Source of the DNA: Coniella vitis
Lineage: Eukaryota; Ascomycota; Sordariomycetes; Diaporthales; Schizoparmaceae
Reading direction: 5' to 3'
Assembly: GCA_011317545.1 (NCBI GenBank)
Contig: WUJK01000014.1
Location: 1,037,283 to 1,101,282 of the forward strand
DNA length: 64,000 nt
In this document: piece after piece, positions 47,075-60,198 of the stretch
Numbering within the stretch: position 1 is the stretch's first letter
How the letters are laid out: each line of letters opens with the position of its first letter
The notes under the pieces: generated by a model
What the model saw: only the letters and a program-made list of their open reading frames with translations
Told to the model about the DNA's origin: nothing
Databases searched by the model: none
Translations under genes and position numbers: made by a program

Positions 47075-47189
47075 GTAGCTACGTTAATATACGTTTTATA
47101 TATAATTTTCTTTTTATCTATAGTATTTAATTTCCCCGCTCTTCTTTTCTATAACTTTAGGCTATTATAATTTATAACGCTATTATAGT

Positions 47190-50100
47190 ATTACTCGAAC
47201 TCCTTAAGAATAACTATATTTTTAAATTCGGATAATAGCTATTAATCTAGCTAATCTTATCCAACCTATTTAACTAGGACTTTATATTATAGTATTTTAT
47301 CCGTTTTCGTATAGCCTTTATATAGCTTATTATATACTCTAATAATACTTTCTACTTAATACTTAGGTTCCTTTCCCTCTTTAACTATAATAGGGTTAGG
47401 CCGGTATTCCCTTTATACTTATAACGGGAGCGGGTCTTATATAGCTCGAATTAGGAGATCTATATAAAAATAAGGGTAAATACCTAGCGGGATATCTAAT
47501 TCTATTATATAAGGGCTAATAATATATATTACGATATACTTCTCGTATAGTTAAGCTAACTTCTTTAAAGGGCGGTCGGTAGTAATATTTCGTAAGGAGA
47601 GCTAAACCTTATCGCCTTTAATAAACCACTCTATAACTATTTATAACTTATTTATAGATTCTTCTATTCGTTACTATATAACTATTATTATAGCTTAAGC
47701 GAAAGTAGTTATATCTTTAAGCTATTAGATAAAGTTCTCGGCTTAAACTCTAAGTACTTACGCTAATAATATACTATACTCTACCTATTCGATTAGATCT
47801 ATATAATAACTATATAGGATAAAAAATAGGCTAAGGCTAATTATATTAATATCCCTATTATTAATAGCTAATTAAGCGCCGGGTAGGAGTATCGGCTAAT
47901 CTAATTATATATATATAACGAATACTCGGAGGTAATTTATAACCTCTTAGTTTACCCTTTCTATAGCTCTATCCGTTTATAGGTAGAAAGTAGTATTTAA
48001 GTATTACTCTATCTTTATAAGCTTATATAATCGGCGCTAAAACCCTTCTACCTAATTCGAGCCTCGGTTATTAACTATTACCTTAGGGAAACTATAGAAC
48101 CGCTAGTAATAGTATAAGAACCGCTCTATATATACTTCCGCGCTTATATTATATATAGCTTTAAGTATAATAGCTTTCGTTAATCGGTCTATAATTACTA
48201 TTAAGTAAGCCTCTCTTATATTATCTTTATAGGGGAGGTCGATTATAAAGTCTATAAATAACTCGCTCTATACCCGCTTAGGTATTAATAGGGGCTTAAG
48301 AAGGCCCTTCCTCTAATATCTCTATACCGTCTTATATTTATAAACGTTATAATTTCGTATAAACCGCCGAATATTATAGTATATACCTAGCTAGAAATAG
48401 CCCCTTATTATTATCGTAATAATAATATCCCTTCCTAGGTAGCTAAATAGGGTAGAATTATAGATACTCTATATTAGTTTAGTATATAGGGGTTCTTAAT
48501 CCGGTAACTAAAGCTATTTATAAAACCTAAATAATCCTTTCTTATCGATCGAATACTCCGCTATAAATACCTTAATAAGCTTACCTTCGGATATCCGTAG
48601 GTAAGGGAGAAAAGAGTATTTACCCCTACGGATTATACCTATAAGCTAGGAGTATACCTTATTATATAAGGTAGCGTTATCCTATAAGCGCTAGAGCTCC
48701 TCTTATATAAAAACCTCGCTATTTATTAATAGTAGCTCGTTATATACTATAACTTAGCTTATCTCTATCGATAGTAAAAGCTAGATTTACTTACCGGTAA
48801 GGCGTTTATTAGATATATTATATAATATATCCTACTCCCTCCTCGAAAGGGCGTTTAAACGCTTATTAGCTACTCCCGCGTAATAAACTAAATAATATTA
48901 AAAACGAGCTATCGTCTTAAACTAGTAGACCTACCTCTCGGTAAAACGCTATAATATTATAAAATATTCGAGGTTCTTATAATCCGAGTAAATTATAAAT
49001 AATAGTATAATACCCCTAAGCTCCGTATCTTATACTTTTAAGTAATTAATAATAGCTAATAATTCCTTATTATAGATCTTATAATTATACTTTATAAGGC
49101 TTAAATAGCGTAAATAATATACTATTAAGCGGAGGATACCGTATTTATCCCTTTAAGAAAGGTAGCTATTTAATAAATAGCTAGAATAATCCGCTTTTAA
49201 TACTATCTCCTTATCCGGATCCTATTAAGCGAATATAGGCTTACTAATAAAGAAACGCTTTAGCTATTTAAATATAGCTTCTTCCTACTCCCCGAACCTA
49301 AATAAGACCCCCTTCTTAGTTAAGGCTAAAAGGGGCCCTATAACTTCGGAATAATTAGCGATAAACTAATAATAAAAGTTTATAAATCCTAGGAAGCTAT
49401 AGATTCCCTTAACCGTCTTCGGAGCCTCCTAATCGTATATAATATATACCTTCTTAGGGTTTATATAAATCCCTACCCCCGCTTTAATAATAAAGCCTAG
49501 GTACTTCGTCTCGGTTATACCGAATTCGTACTTAGTAATATCTAAATTTAGACCTATTACTTCGAAAGTATATAATACTAGCTTTACCTTTACTCGGTAA
49601 TCTTTAGCCGTACTATCGGTATATACTAGAATATTATCGATATAAGCTAAATAGAAGATATTTAAATAGGGGTATAGAGCGTTATTAATATAGCGTTAGA
49701 ATATCGTAGGAGCGTTTATAAGTCCGAATAGGGTTATTAGCTATTCGAAGAGGCTATACCTTATACGAAAAGCGGTCTTCTATTCGTCTCCTTCCTTAAT
49801 ATAAAGCTTATAAAACGCTATTTATATATCGAGCTTAGTAAAATATTTAGCGTTTATAATATTAAATAGGGTCTTTTTAATAAGGGGGAGTAGGTAATAA
49901 TCGGCTTCCGAAATAGCGTTAAATATATAGTAATTTATATAAAAACGGAGGCCGCCCCTTAGTTTTTTAATAAAGATTACGGGAGCTCCTATTAAGGAGC
50001 TATTAGCTTTAATATAGCTTATATCGAATAGCTTAATAAGAGTCTTCCTTAATATAATAAGTTTTTCTCTAAATATCCCGTATAACGGGCCCTATAGGGC

Positions 50101-51840
50101 GTTTATAATAGACCTATCCGCCTTCTTATATAGCCGAATCTTATAATCTGCTCCCTCTCTATACGGCGGTAGTACGGAAGCTATATCCTTATTAAAAAGG
50201 TTCCGGAACTTATAATACTCTAGGGGGAGTTTCTTATTAACCGAGGATTTTACTTTCGGTAATAGGGCCTTAGTAATATCGGCTATTATAATACTAAAAA
50301 ACGCTACCTAAGCGGTATTTAAGCGTTTTATACGCCGAACTTCGCTCTAAATAGTAAGGGTATTAATAAATATATAATTAAAGTTCTTAGGGCTATATCC
50401 TTATTCCTAAACCTCTAGTCTTCCTACTTATTTAATACTTAGGTAGTATTTATAAGTAGTATATATTACCCTCTCTCTTTCTACCTAAGGTTTTCCTAAA
50501 ACGAGGTTATATTAAAGGCGGGGGATTATATAAGCCTAAATATAATATAAATACCCGTTTAGGTTTATATTAAGGTAGGTTATATAGCGGATAACGGGCT
50601 ATTTATACGATATTCTCTCCTTTAATAATTAATAAAGGGTCCTAAGCGGGATAGGTATATACGGAAGTTTTAACTTATATATAAGCGTCTCGCTTATAGT
50701 AGAATAGTAATTATAGTTAGAATTAATAAGTATTAGGATAAATAGAGTTAAATTATAGAATAGGTTTATTATAAAATAGTTTCTATTTATCTAACGCTTT
50801 ACTTCTTATAAGCTAAAGTCGAAACCTATAAGCTCCTATATATAACTCTATATAGGAATAGCTAGTTTTCCTCCTATTCCTTAGTAATATTATTAAGGTC
50901 GATAAGGTTAGTATCGGCGATATTAATATCCGTCTCCTATATAGCTCTTAAGCTAATAAGCGGGTATACGGGTAGGAAGGGGTAATAAGCGATTCTATAA
51001 TTCGAATATCTATACCTATAATAAAGTCCCTATTCTTTCCTATACCTAATCTCCGCCTAATTAACCTACCTTATACGCTATTTATTAGCCTATAGAGCGT
51101 TAATACTAGTTATAGTTATATCCCTATCGGGATCCGTATAAGGGTTTTATAGTTTCTATCCGTTTCCTTCTACTTACTAGGTTATCCTAAAGTATTATAC
51201 TATAGCTCCGGATAAATAGCTTAAGGGTAAAGTATAGCTATTATCTCGGATAATAATATAGCTTTCTAGCTTAGCCGAGATATAGAACGCTTTCTTTACC
51301 TAATCGTTATATATCGACGGTATTTCTATACTAATAAGCTATATATATAATACGCTATTAATAATGCCCTCTAGGTATATTAACTTAGCTAAATCCGGCT
51401 ACTTTATACCGCTAGAGTCTATTAATAACTTCTCCTATTAGGAGAAGAAGTTAGGGAAGGGTTAGCCTTTCTTCTAAATAAAGCTCCTAAACCTCTAAAA
51501 AGTAGCGATAATATAGTTTTTATTATAATATCGGTAGTAGAGCTATTATAGGAATAAGGAGGGTTTCTAGAGGCTATACTCTCCTCCTATAATATAATAG
51601 CTCCTCGCTATAACCTTTATATCTCCCTTTAGGTACTTATAGATTTCTTAGAACTTATCTATATAATTCCCGATAAAGTAGGTATCTTGGACGAGTTTAT
51701 ACCTTATAATACGCTCCTAAGCTGGGAATTAAGTATATATACCCTTAAAGTTCGCTAGCTAAGAAAGGGGCTTGCGTTTAGGTGCGATTATACTCTCTAG
51801 GGCCTCGTCTATATCGACGTCGGCGTCTTCTGCATCTTAG
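47190..51840 (-). pseudogene. A2 gag-pol, dead
   Basis: Same blocks as A1 on the minus strand: gag near 51400-51800, RT near 49300-50000 (AYIDNILVYTD, catalytic Asp changed), integrase near 47600-48350, and a chromodomain ending near 47190. Numerous TAA/TAG stops. Confidence 0.8.
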
Positions 51841-51932
51841 GAGGTAGGGGTACGATATCCTAAGGCTACGCGCTAAATAAGTACGTAAATACCGTTGGAT
51901 ACGTAGGGTAGGTAGAAAAGAAGTTAGTTAAA

Positions 51933-52271
51933 TATAAACGGGTATCGAGAGAGCGTTTATAGTTTCGATCCTAATTTCTATTATTAATTAACTTAAGGAG
52001 AGAAGTAAGAATAGTATCTATATAGTAGCGCGAGAGCTGCTCTTAAATAGCTCTTACGTTTAGGATCTACCTATAGATAGAGTTTTCTATAGGTCTACCG
52101 TCGATACGGGTCCTATTACCGATAGTCTTTTATACGGCTTATAAGCTGCTCGGGAGACGCTCTTATTTAGCGCTTATATAATGCTAGTCTCTAGACGAGA
52201 AGGGAATATACTAACTAAGGCTTCGTGCCCTAGTATACCGAAGCCGTGCATTTACCCGTAGGCTTATAATA
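51933..52271 (-). repeat. A2 5' LTR (339 bp)
   Basis: Partner of 45308-45645. Followed by GGCTA. Confidence 0.9.
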
Positions 52272-52276
52272 GGCTA

Positions 52277-53087
52277 TTAGCCGAAGAATAAGCTTAACGG
52301 ATTATATTAGCGCCCGGAACTCCTATTATACGATTACCTAAGACTTAGAATTATAGGATATAAAGAAGAAGATTCGGGGATAATAAAGACCTTTAGCTAT
52401 TACTTAGGGGGAGGATAATCCGATAATAAGAGTTAATATAATATAACTTATAGATTAGAAGCTACTAATATACTTTAGGGCGGGCCCGATCTACTATTAT
52501 ACGGTATAAGTATTATAGGATATTTAAATATATTAGAAGGAATAAGGGAAATATATATACTATAATTCCTAAGATTATATTATTTATAACTATTTACTAA
52601 AGCCGGCGAAGTAGCTTATAATAGTAAATATAATATTAGTTAAAGCGGATATAATATCCGAGGATATAACCGTAGCGCTAGGAAATATATAGCGCTTAAA
52701 TAGAATCTCGCTTGAATATAAAAAGCGAGTAGATATTATTATAACCGCTTATTATACGATAATAAAGAGATATAAATAAGAATAGATAAACCTTTATTCT
52801 ATATTCTAGCCCTCTTTAATAGATTTATCTTCGTAAATATACTAATAGATAATAGGTATAGCTATTATACTATTATAAGCCTTAAGATTATAAATCGGTT
52901 AAGAATAACTTATATTAAAATACCCCCTAAACCGCTTAAAATAGTTATAAGGATAGCCCGGGGTATTATTATCTCTAAGATCGCTTTTATAAATATAAAT
53001 ATTAATAATTAGATAATAAGGATTAGGTTTTATATAATTTTAGGCTTAGGTTATAAGATAATTTTAGGTTTACCTTAGCTCTACTAT
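52277..53087 (+). pseudogene. Element E gag end and protease
   Basis: Continues E after A2: AISRRISLTDYISARNSYYT and RVNIIQLIDQKLLIYFRAG. At about 52560 YYNSQDYIIYNY resembles a CX2CX4HX4C knuckle with Cys/His turned to Tyr/Ile. Then KADIISEDITVALGN. The end is a retropepsin C-terminal half: LKIVIRIARGIIISKIAFI, IRIRFYIILGLGYKIILGLP. Cut by LINE2. Confidence 0.55.
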
Positions 53088-55214
53088 TATTTATTTATTT
53101 ATTTATTTAATTAAATTAACGCCGGACTAGTTACGCTAGTATACCTCCTAAGGGATATCTCGGCGTATATTACTTATCGTATTACTAAGGAGCGTATATA
53201 CGCCTACCTAGTATATATAGTTATAGTATAACCCTAGCCTAAAAAGCTACTTTATAGTATATTAGCTATATCCTAAAGGCTAAATACTCTAGGGATTAGT
53301 CTTAGAGTAGAGTTATATAATACTATTCGTATAGCCTATACGGGGGCTATATTATATTAGGTTAGCGTATTACCGTATAGTTATTAAGCATTAGATATCG
53401 GCCGAGACCGGTTCCGAAGCCGTTCTATATATATACTATATATCGACTATGTTAGCGATAACCTTATTAGCTTAGGAGCCTAAGGGTATTATACTAGAAA
53501 GCCTACTAGCTATTAAGCTACTATCGTAATATAGATATCCTAATAGTAGTATAGAGTAGTAGCTTAGAATATATTAGAGATATACTTTAAGGCGACTATT
53601 ATTAATAGTTCGTAAAAGTATATATCGCTCTACTAACTTTAGCTAGCCCTTTATCTATAGCTATAGATAATAGCTATTATAGCTAGATATACCCTTACTA
53701 TTATTAATAGTAGGGGTATTACGCTATCTATTATACTTCTTCTACCCCCTTTATAACTCGTTTAAACTCCCTCCTCCTTCCCCTTCTTCCCTCTTCCTCC
53801 CTTACTTTATTATATAGCCGTATAATAGTATTACTAGCCTACGCCGCCGCTATATTAACCTTTCTGCTAGAACTCCTAGTATAGCTATTACTATTACTAC
53901 TATTACTATACCTCCTAAGAAAGGAAATAAGCGTATCTACTCTCTTTAAATAACTACTAAAACTTACGATAGCCTATTAATATCTTAAACTAATATATAG
54001 GTAAGTATACTAAAGCGCGCTATACCGTAAACGTTACTTATACCCGTATAGCTAAGAAATATATACCAAACTAATTAATCTATATAATCTAGCCTAAGCT
54101 CCCGAAGTATTATACCTAGCGCTATTCTAAAGCGTCTCGGTCTCCTAACTATATACTTATATATATACTAAAGTAAGCGTAGTATATAGCTTTAAGATAA
54201 TATCTAAATACTATTAATTAAATACTATTAACTAATATATCTACTAATAGAATCTAAAGCTATTAAGAAGGGTATTACCTTTATAATATATAATATACTC
54301 CTATATAGTATTATAAAGTCGATTACTAATATACTTAATAGTAATAATTATATCTATAATAAAGATAAGGACGATAATAATATCCTATAGAAGACTTTTA
54401 ATAATACCCTTAAGTTTAAGGATAAGAATAAGGGTAGTACTAAGGCCGCTAAGGATTATATCGATACGAAGATAAGGTAGATTTACTCTATACTAGCTAT
54501 AGCTAGGCCGAGGATACTTCTAATAATAAGAAAGCTACCGCTAATATATATACTAGAGATAATAATACTAAGGAGGACGATAATAAAGCCTATTAGGATA
54601 AGGCTAATAACGATAATAATTATAGTATTAATAGTAATACTACTCGTACTTATATAAACGATAATAATATCGATATTACCTATATTACTACCGCCGGTAA
54701 TACTAATAATAAACGCCTTATACCTATTTCTACTCCTACTAATACTCCTATTATTAAGAAGTAGTATTCCGCTATTATTATTAGTAATAATAACCCTAAG
54801 GCTAGAGCTATTAAGATTATAGCTCTAATTAAAGCTAATCCTCCTTATACTACCTATATTATTAATACTATTATTATTACTAATACCTAGCTTAAGGCTA
54901 AGATAAATAAGAAGAAGGCTAATATTATTAAGAATATAAGTAAGGCCGCTATACCTATTACTCCTATTAAGTATAAGAAGATATAGAAAGCTAGTAAGGT
55001 TACTCTTAAGAGCCGATATATTATAACCTAGCGCGATATACCTTATAAATAATACCTAATCTCTATAATCGTTAATAAATCGCTTAGTAATTATTAGGAT
55101 ATCGAGAGTAATACTTATTATTAGCGTTATTAGTATAAGGGCTATAACCCCTTACCTAACTACCTAATAACCGTCGGTAGCTAGTTATATAACGCCTTAG
55201 AAGTAGGTAAGGAT

Positions 55215-55219
55215 AATAG
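55215..55219 (+). repeat. Target-site duplication AATAG, left of TRIM copy 2
   Basis: Identical to 55751-55755. Confidence 0.85.
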
Positions 55220-55750
55220 TATCACAGGCCCACCTATATAATATTGCCTTCGCCCGATATACCTGATAAGTTAACTAGATCTTCTGAAACGTATTCAGAA
55301 GATTACGTACCTTTTGCCTTAACCGCCTAAGCGAAAGGTTCCGTACGTCGGAGACGGCCGTAGGAACGCTAGTTAATTCCTAGAGCCCTATAGGGGCTAG
55401 CCCGTTATATATCTTCTAAATAAAATCCTAAGGTCGTAAATTCGAGCTATAGAGTGCTAAAAGTCTTAAATACCCCTTCCGTATAAACTTCGGCTTATAA
55501 AGCAACGTCGCGGGTAAGCTTTAGGGGTCCGACGTTATTAGAGGGACAGAAGGGAGGTAATATTATAGGCCTACCTATATAATATTGCCTTCTCCCGATA
55601 TACCTAATAAGTTAACTAGATCTTCTGAAACGTATTCAGAAGATTACGTACCTTTTGCCTCAACCGCCTAAGCGAAAGGTTCCGTACGTCGGAGACGGCC
55701 GTAGGAACGCTAGTCAATTCCTGGAGCCCTATAGGGGCTAGCCCGTTATA
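55220..55750 (+). mobile_element. TRIM-like miniature LTR element, copy 2
   Basis: 531 bp with two 190-bp terminal repeats (55220-55409 and 55561-55750), a 151-bp interior without coding capacity, the polypurine tract AGAGGGACAGAAGGGAGG before the right repeat, and an exact 5-bp TSD AATAG. Same layout and sequence family as 30915-31438 but inserted at another place, inside the opposite-strand frame of LINE2. CpA/TpG are partly kept, so it is younger or too short for strong RIP. Confidence 0.88.
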
Positions 55751-56199
55751 AATAGCCCCTACTATATTATGATTCGTATAGCTAAGGAAGCTTACGATAA
55801 AGTATTAGTAAAGGGCCTTACTAAAGCTTCTAATAAATCTAAGGAGGAGGTAAAGCTAGTTATTTAGCTTTAAAGGCGTACCCGCTATATCTAGCCCTAC
55901 CATCGTTAGTATTAATAGTATTAGCTATAATAGTAGCTATAATAATAATAGTATTTAACTATTATTATTACTACTACCGGAGCTAATATTACCTATAATT
56001 AGGAATACGCCTTTAGCGCTATAAGCTTATTATAATTACTTCCCGGCTTAATTACTCCTACCCTAAATACTTTTATTAACCGCCGAGCCGCGCTATACGC
56101 CTTTAGTAATATTATACGCTAGGTAATCGATTATATATAGCTTAATATACCTTAGCCTTAGATAGCTTATAATACGGCTATAAACTACCCTAATAGCTA

Positions 56200-58906
56200 A
56201 TAATATAAGATTTCGTTTAAACCCGCCTTTTTATAAGGTAATAAACTATATTATACTTAGTATATTAATAATAGTAAGGAAGCTATTTATAAAGAATCCT
56301 TATATATTATTTCTAAAAAGGTAGATTATATTTAATAGTTTATAAGAACCCTTTATAAATATATTTCGTAGAATTAGCTATTAAGGGGCTTAGAAGGGCC
56401 TTTTAACTAATCCTACTACCTCCGCCTAGCTATAGCGTAATATACCTAATACCGAGGCGAAAGCTTATCTAAATAGCCTATTTTATAGTAATAGCTTATC
56501 CTTAGCCGGCTAAAGCGGTAATAATATACCTTAAAATCCCTATAACTAATCTTTATAACTATAAAAAAAGCTAGCTATTAACGGCTTAGGGAGAGGGCCG
56601 GTTATACTATAATCCGGTAACCTAGCTCCTAAGCGTTATATTAGTTAGATAAGATTACTTATTATTATACTTATTATATCTTCTTAAAGCGCTTAATTCC
56701 CTCTTAATAAAGAATTTATATACTTAAGGTAGTAGGGCTTATTACCTACCTTATTAGGGAGAGTATTATACCCCTCCTTATAAGGGTATTTATAAGCTTA
56801 TTCCTAGCTATACCTATATAGCTAGGATTTTAAAGGATAGTTACCGGCCGGCCCTTTGCTAGGTATTATATATAAAGGGCTTAAAAGCTCCGAAAAGCCG
56901 ATTATAAGGTAATAAGCGTATTACCCCGTAATCCCTAGATAATTAAGGTACTATTTATATAGATAAATATAGTTATTAATATTATTTCTAGCGCTAGCCG
57001 TAGCCTTATAAGCGCCCTAACCGCTTTTACGTTAAAAACGTATAAGTATTTATAAAATACCCTAATAATAATAATAATAAGCGTATTATCTTTTATAACG
57101 GTATATTTATAGCCTATCCTATACTTAAGCCTATCTTAAACCTTAGAGCTATCTATATATATTACTATAGCGTTCGGCGGTAGGGTTATATATTATACGT
57201 TATAGCGTATAACTACCTCCTCCTTAGAATAACCGATATTAGGGTTTAAAGTAGCTCGATTAGGATATTAGGGAGGTAAAAGAGCTAATTTAAGTATAGC
57301 CGGGAACCTATATATAGCGTTTATAAGTCGTATATTAAATACCCTAAGGTTATAATTAATAATAATATATATCCGCTTATAAAAGGGGTACCTTATATCT
57401 AATAGAGCGTATTATAAGCTAGCTCGGTATATAGCCGCCCTAAACGTAAGCTTAGTTATAGGAAAGCCCGCTTTATATTAAGCTATTACTATATATACCG
57501 TTTTCTACGCCGGTAATACCCCTTTAGTACCCTTTACTAATAGTTAATCCGCCCTTTTAAGCTATACCGTAAATATATAGCCCGGCTGGAACTAGGAGTC
57601 CGTTATATATATAAGTATCGGGATAGGTATAGCCGTAACCGCCTTATAAAGGGATATTATAGGGGGGCTATATTATATTTTCCTAAAACTCCTAAGGTAG
57701 ATAATAACCTTCGCCGTCTTATAAACCCTCTCTTCTATATACCGCTTAGCTATAAGATATTTATTAAACTAAAAGCTTAACTAATAGAAGCTAGCTACTT
57801 TAAAATAGTAGGGTATATTAATAATAGGCTTTATACGCTTATTATTTATTATAATAGCTAACTATATTACCTCCCTATACCTTAAGAAGTAGAAAACCTT
57901 AATCTTCTCTATTATAAACTATATTATATTCTTTATAGCCTAATCGTTAACTCTTACTATATTTATCTTTAATAGTATTATATTCTCCTCTATATTATTA
58001 AAAATACGAAGGAAGAGGATATTATCCGTATAATAAAAATACCTATTACTACCCTATAGAATAAGCTCCGAGAGGTATATTATATATAGTACCGGCGAGA
58101 GAGGTAAGCCCTAGGGTATATTATACTTTACCGAGGAGAAATCCGTTATCGACCTATCTAAACGGACCCGTACTAGCTATACTATTAGGAAGGAGATAAT
58201 TAAATTTAATAATAATAATAGGAAGCCGAGGGCTTATAGCTATATAATTAGTTTATTAAGGAGAATAATATTAAAAGCCTCCTATATATCTCTAGTTATT
58301 ATTATAATAACCTATTCCTATAAGAGTATTAGCTTTATATTATATATAAGTATTATAACGAGGTTTATTATAAAGCGTTTTAATAGCGCCTTATAATATT
58401 AAGGATTAAGGACCCCTTCGGTAAGTAGGATCTAGGAAAGCTTATATATAACTAGCCTCTCTAGCCTTTTAAAGAAGGTAGAAAGGAGAGCGATAAGCCT
58501 ATATAACCTAAAGCTACTTATATCCCTTTTTCCTAGCTTAGAATATATTAATACCTCCGTATAATACTAGGGTCGAGGGAAGTACTTTATAATAAAGTAA
58601 TAGTTATAAAGCTATATTAGAAAAGGGCTTATATTACCCTAATATTCCTTTAATAATAATACTAAGGCGTTATTTACCTCGAGAAAAGTAGATTTAATTC
58701 GGATAATATACTCTTTAATCTCCTTAAATATAGCTATATAACCTTACTAGAAACGGGCTTTAGAGGAGTTCTAGCCTTCGAGCGGGTCTCTAATTAGGTT
58801 ATTATTCCTAGAGAACTGCTATAGGATCTCGTCCTATAATAAGCTTATTTTCTTAACCGGGTCCTTATATAGCGTCCTATCCCTTACTTATAGCGGGGGA
58901 GTATAA
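56200..58906 (-). pseudogene. LINE2 ORF2, 3' part, dead
   Basis: The minus strand matches LINE1 ORF2 from before RT through RNase H. RT text lies at about 57600-58600 and RNase H at about 56700-57200. RIP-type stops throughout. The upstream endonuclease part is cut off by F. Confidence 0.7.
58902..58906 (+). repeat. Putative target-site duplication TATAA, left of F
   Basis: The five bases before the F LTR start. The partner is outside the window. Confidence 0.4.
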
Positions 58907-59361
58907 TGATCCTTGCCTGAATCCCTGATTCCGGAAGTACCTATAAGTTATATATTAGTAGGAGGGGGAAATATACCTTTAAGTCTTCGTACGTTTCTAT
59001 ATAATATTAAGTATTATAAGAGATTAAGAGGGATTACCCTATTACTAAAAGTAATATTTAGGTTTATAACTAAAGATTATAAGGAAACTATCTAATATTA
59101 AGCTATAAACTCCTATCCTTATATCCTTCCGTTATAATACTTATTAATATATAGCTTATTAATACTTACTAGTACTTACTAATATTCTAGTAAGTAGTAA
59201 TAATCTCTAGTAATCTAATATAATACTTTAGACCCTAACCCTAATTATATTACTCTATATTCTTATATAAAAGATCCTTATCGGTTTATTAAGGTTTCGA
59301 TTTACTAGTATATAATTATACTAGCTTATTCCTATAACCTATATATTTATAGGTTATAATA
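58907..59361 (-). repeat. F 3' LTR (about 455 bp)
   Basis: Plus-strand ends are TGATCCTTGCC and GGTTATAATA, that is TATTATAACC...GGCAAGGATCA on the minus strand (TG...CA after RIP). The inner end holds a palindrome around 59330-59360 (TATAACCTATA / TATAGGTTATA). Edges were inferred without the partner LTR. Confidence 0.55.
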
Positions 59362-59469
59362 TTATCTCCCTTCTATTAGTCTTTATCCCTAAAGACCTAT
59401 AGTATTTCCGTAAATAATCCTACCTAATATTCTTACTTCGGATTATACCTTCCTAATTCGTTATATCGT

Positions 59470-60130
59470 TAAGAATTATAAAATCGTATCGTACGAATTC
59501 TAGATCTTCGTCTTTATCTAAAAAGCGTTTTACCTATATCGAACGTTTTTATAATATTAAGATTAATAGCTTTAAAATTATACCTTATTCTTTCTATCTT
59601 AAGGAGGGCCTAGTATATAAGATAGTTAACGAAGTTAAAAGCTATATATAGTATACGAAATATAATTATTCTTATATTAGATATTACGTTCCGGTATCTT
59701 CTTATAGGTATAGTTTCTTCCTAAGTTACTTATATATTATATTAACCTTTAGTAATATCCCGAATTACCGATAAGCTCTCTTAATTCGATAATCGTAAGT
59801 TAAAGGAAGAGGAGCGGATATTAAAATATTAAAAGGAATTAGCTAAGCTTTAAGCCGAAGCTTAAGCTTATTTAAACGAATCTCTTACTTATTTAGTATA
59901 CCTAAAGAAATAGTAAAGGTTTCTATAAGAGAAAGGCGTAAAGCTAATAAATACTAGGTTAAAGGAGGAAGAATAGGAGCGTATTACCGAGATTATTTAA
60001 GCTATTTCGTCTAAAAAGGCTATATTATTTATATAAGATCCCTTATTTAAGGGTATAGATTAGAATATATTAATAGCGCTTAACGCTACGATTAATTAAT
60101 CGGGATTTAACCTAGGTTCTCTATATATTA
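59470..60130 (+). pseudogene. Opposite-strand extra frame of element F
   Basis: Plus frame opposite to pol: SKKRFTYIERFYNIKINSFK, IIPYSFYLKEGLVYKIVN, then SYIQYTKYNYSYIRYYVPVS, where Tyr stands at places that would fit a Cys cluster. A coiled-coil part follows (QRFLQEKGVKLINTRLK, EEEQERITEIIQAISSK) and DPLFKGIDQNILIALN. One or two frame shifts and TAA/TAG stops. I recall similar Cys-cluster plus coiled-coil hypothetical proteins as frequent in fungal genomes; I cannot verify it here. Confidence 0.45.
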
Positions 60131-60198
60131 GAGGTTCTTAATCCTTAATAAGGGGTTTAGTTATTTCTATAGATAGCTATTATAATTAAAGATATAAG

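Larger units (their letters stand above)
45308..52271 (-). mobile_element. Ty3/gypsy chromovirus A2, full length, RIPed
   Basis: 6964 bp with LTRs at 45308-45645 and 51933-52271 and TSD GGCTA. Sister of A1 over its whole length, same strand and order, but about 300 bp shorter, mainly in the gag region near the 5' LTR (A1 has extra sequence at about 16560-16820). Heavily RIPed, with substitutions largely independent of those in A1. Confidence 0.92.
8361..53087 (+). mobile_element. Gypsy element E, the oldest host of the nest (segments)
   Basis: E is spread over 8361-9986, 17249-17439, 43934-45307 and 52277-53087, broken by A1, D, A2 and LINE2. When A1 is removed at its ATATA duplication the plus reading frame runs through the joint (IQSF-stop-stop-RLDIFLDNKAI). 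With D removed at TAAAT it also runs on (LLIKYFTINR). The last segment holds a zinc-knuckle-like block with Cys replaced by Tyr and, at about 52920-53080, a retropepsin-like end (FYIILGLGYKIILGLPQL), the part before RT in gypsy pol. Its 5' LTR should lie near 8361 but I cannot see its edges; everything after LINE2 is outside the window. Confidence 0.6.
53908..55880 (+). pseudogene. Opposite-strand extra frame of LINE2
   Basis: Starts ATA CCT CCT AAG AAA GGA (IPPKKG, first codon RIPed ATG) and stays in frame for about 570 nt with TAA/TAG only: ESKAIKKGITFIIYNILLYS, NNYIYNKDKDDNNILQ. After a one-base shift it continues YEDKVDLLYTSYSQ-like, an Asp/Asn-rich part, IKYKKI, SRYIIT, YNPLPNYLITVGSQLYNAL. 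Then it is cut by TRIM copy 2 and resumes RIAKEAYDKVLVKGLTKAS near 55775. Same protein as the LINE1 frame at 28880-30352. Confidence 0.5.
53088..58906 (-). mobile_element. LINE2: second Tad1-like copy, interrupted by F
   Basis: Same family as LINE1, inverted. The TTTA repeats at 53086-53106 are its tail. ORF2 (RT and RNase H) is readable on the minus strand at about 56700-58900. At 58906 it breaks off where gypsy F begins, at a point matching about 25865 in LINE1. Its 5' half is outside the window or lost. It carries TRIM copy 2 at 55220-55750 but lacks a TRIM where LINE1 has one. The TSD cannot be tested. Confidence 0.85.
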
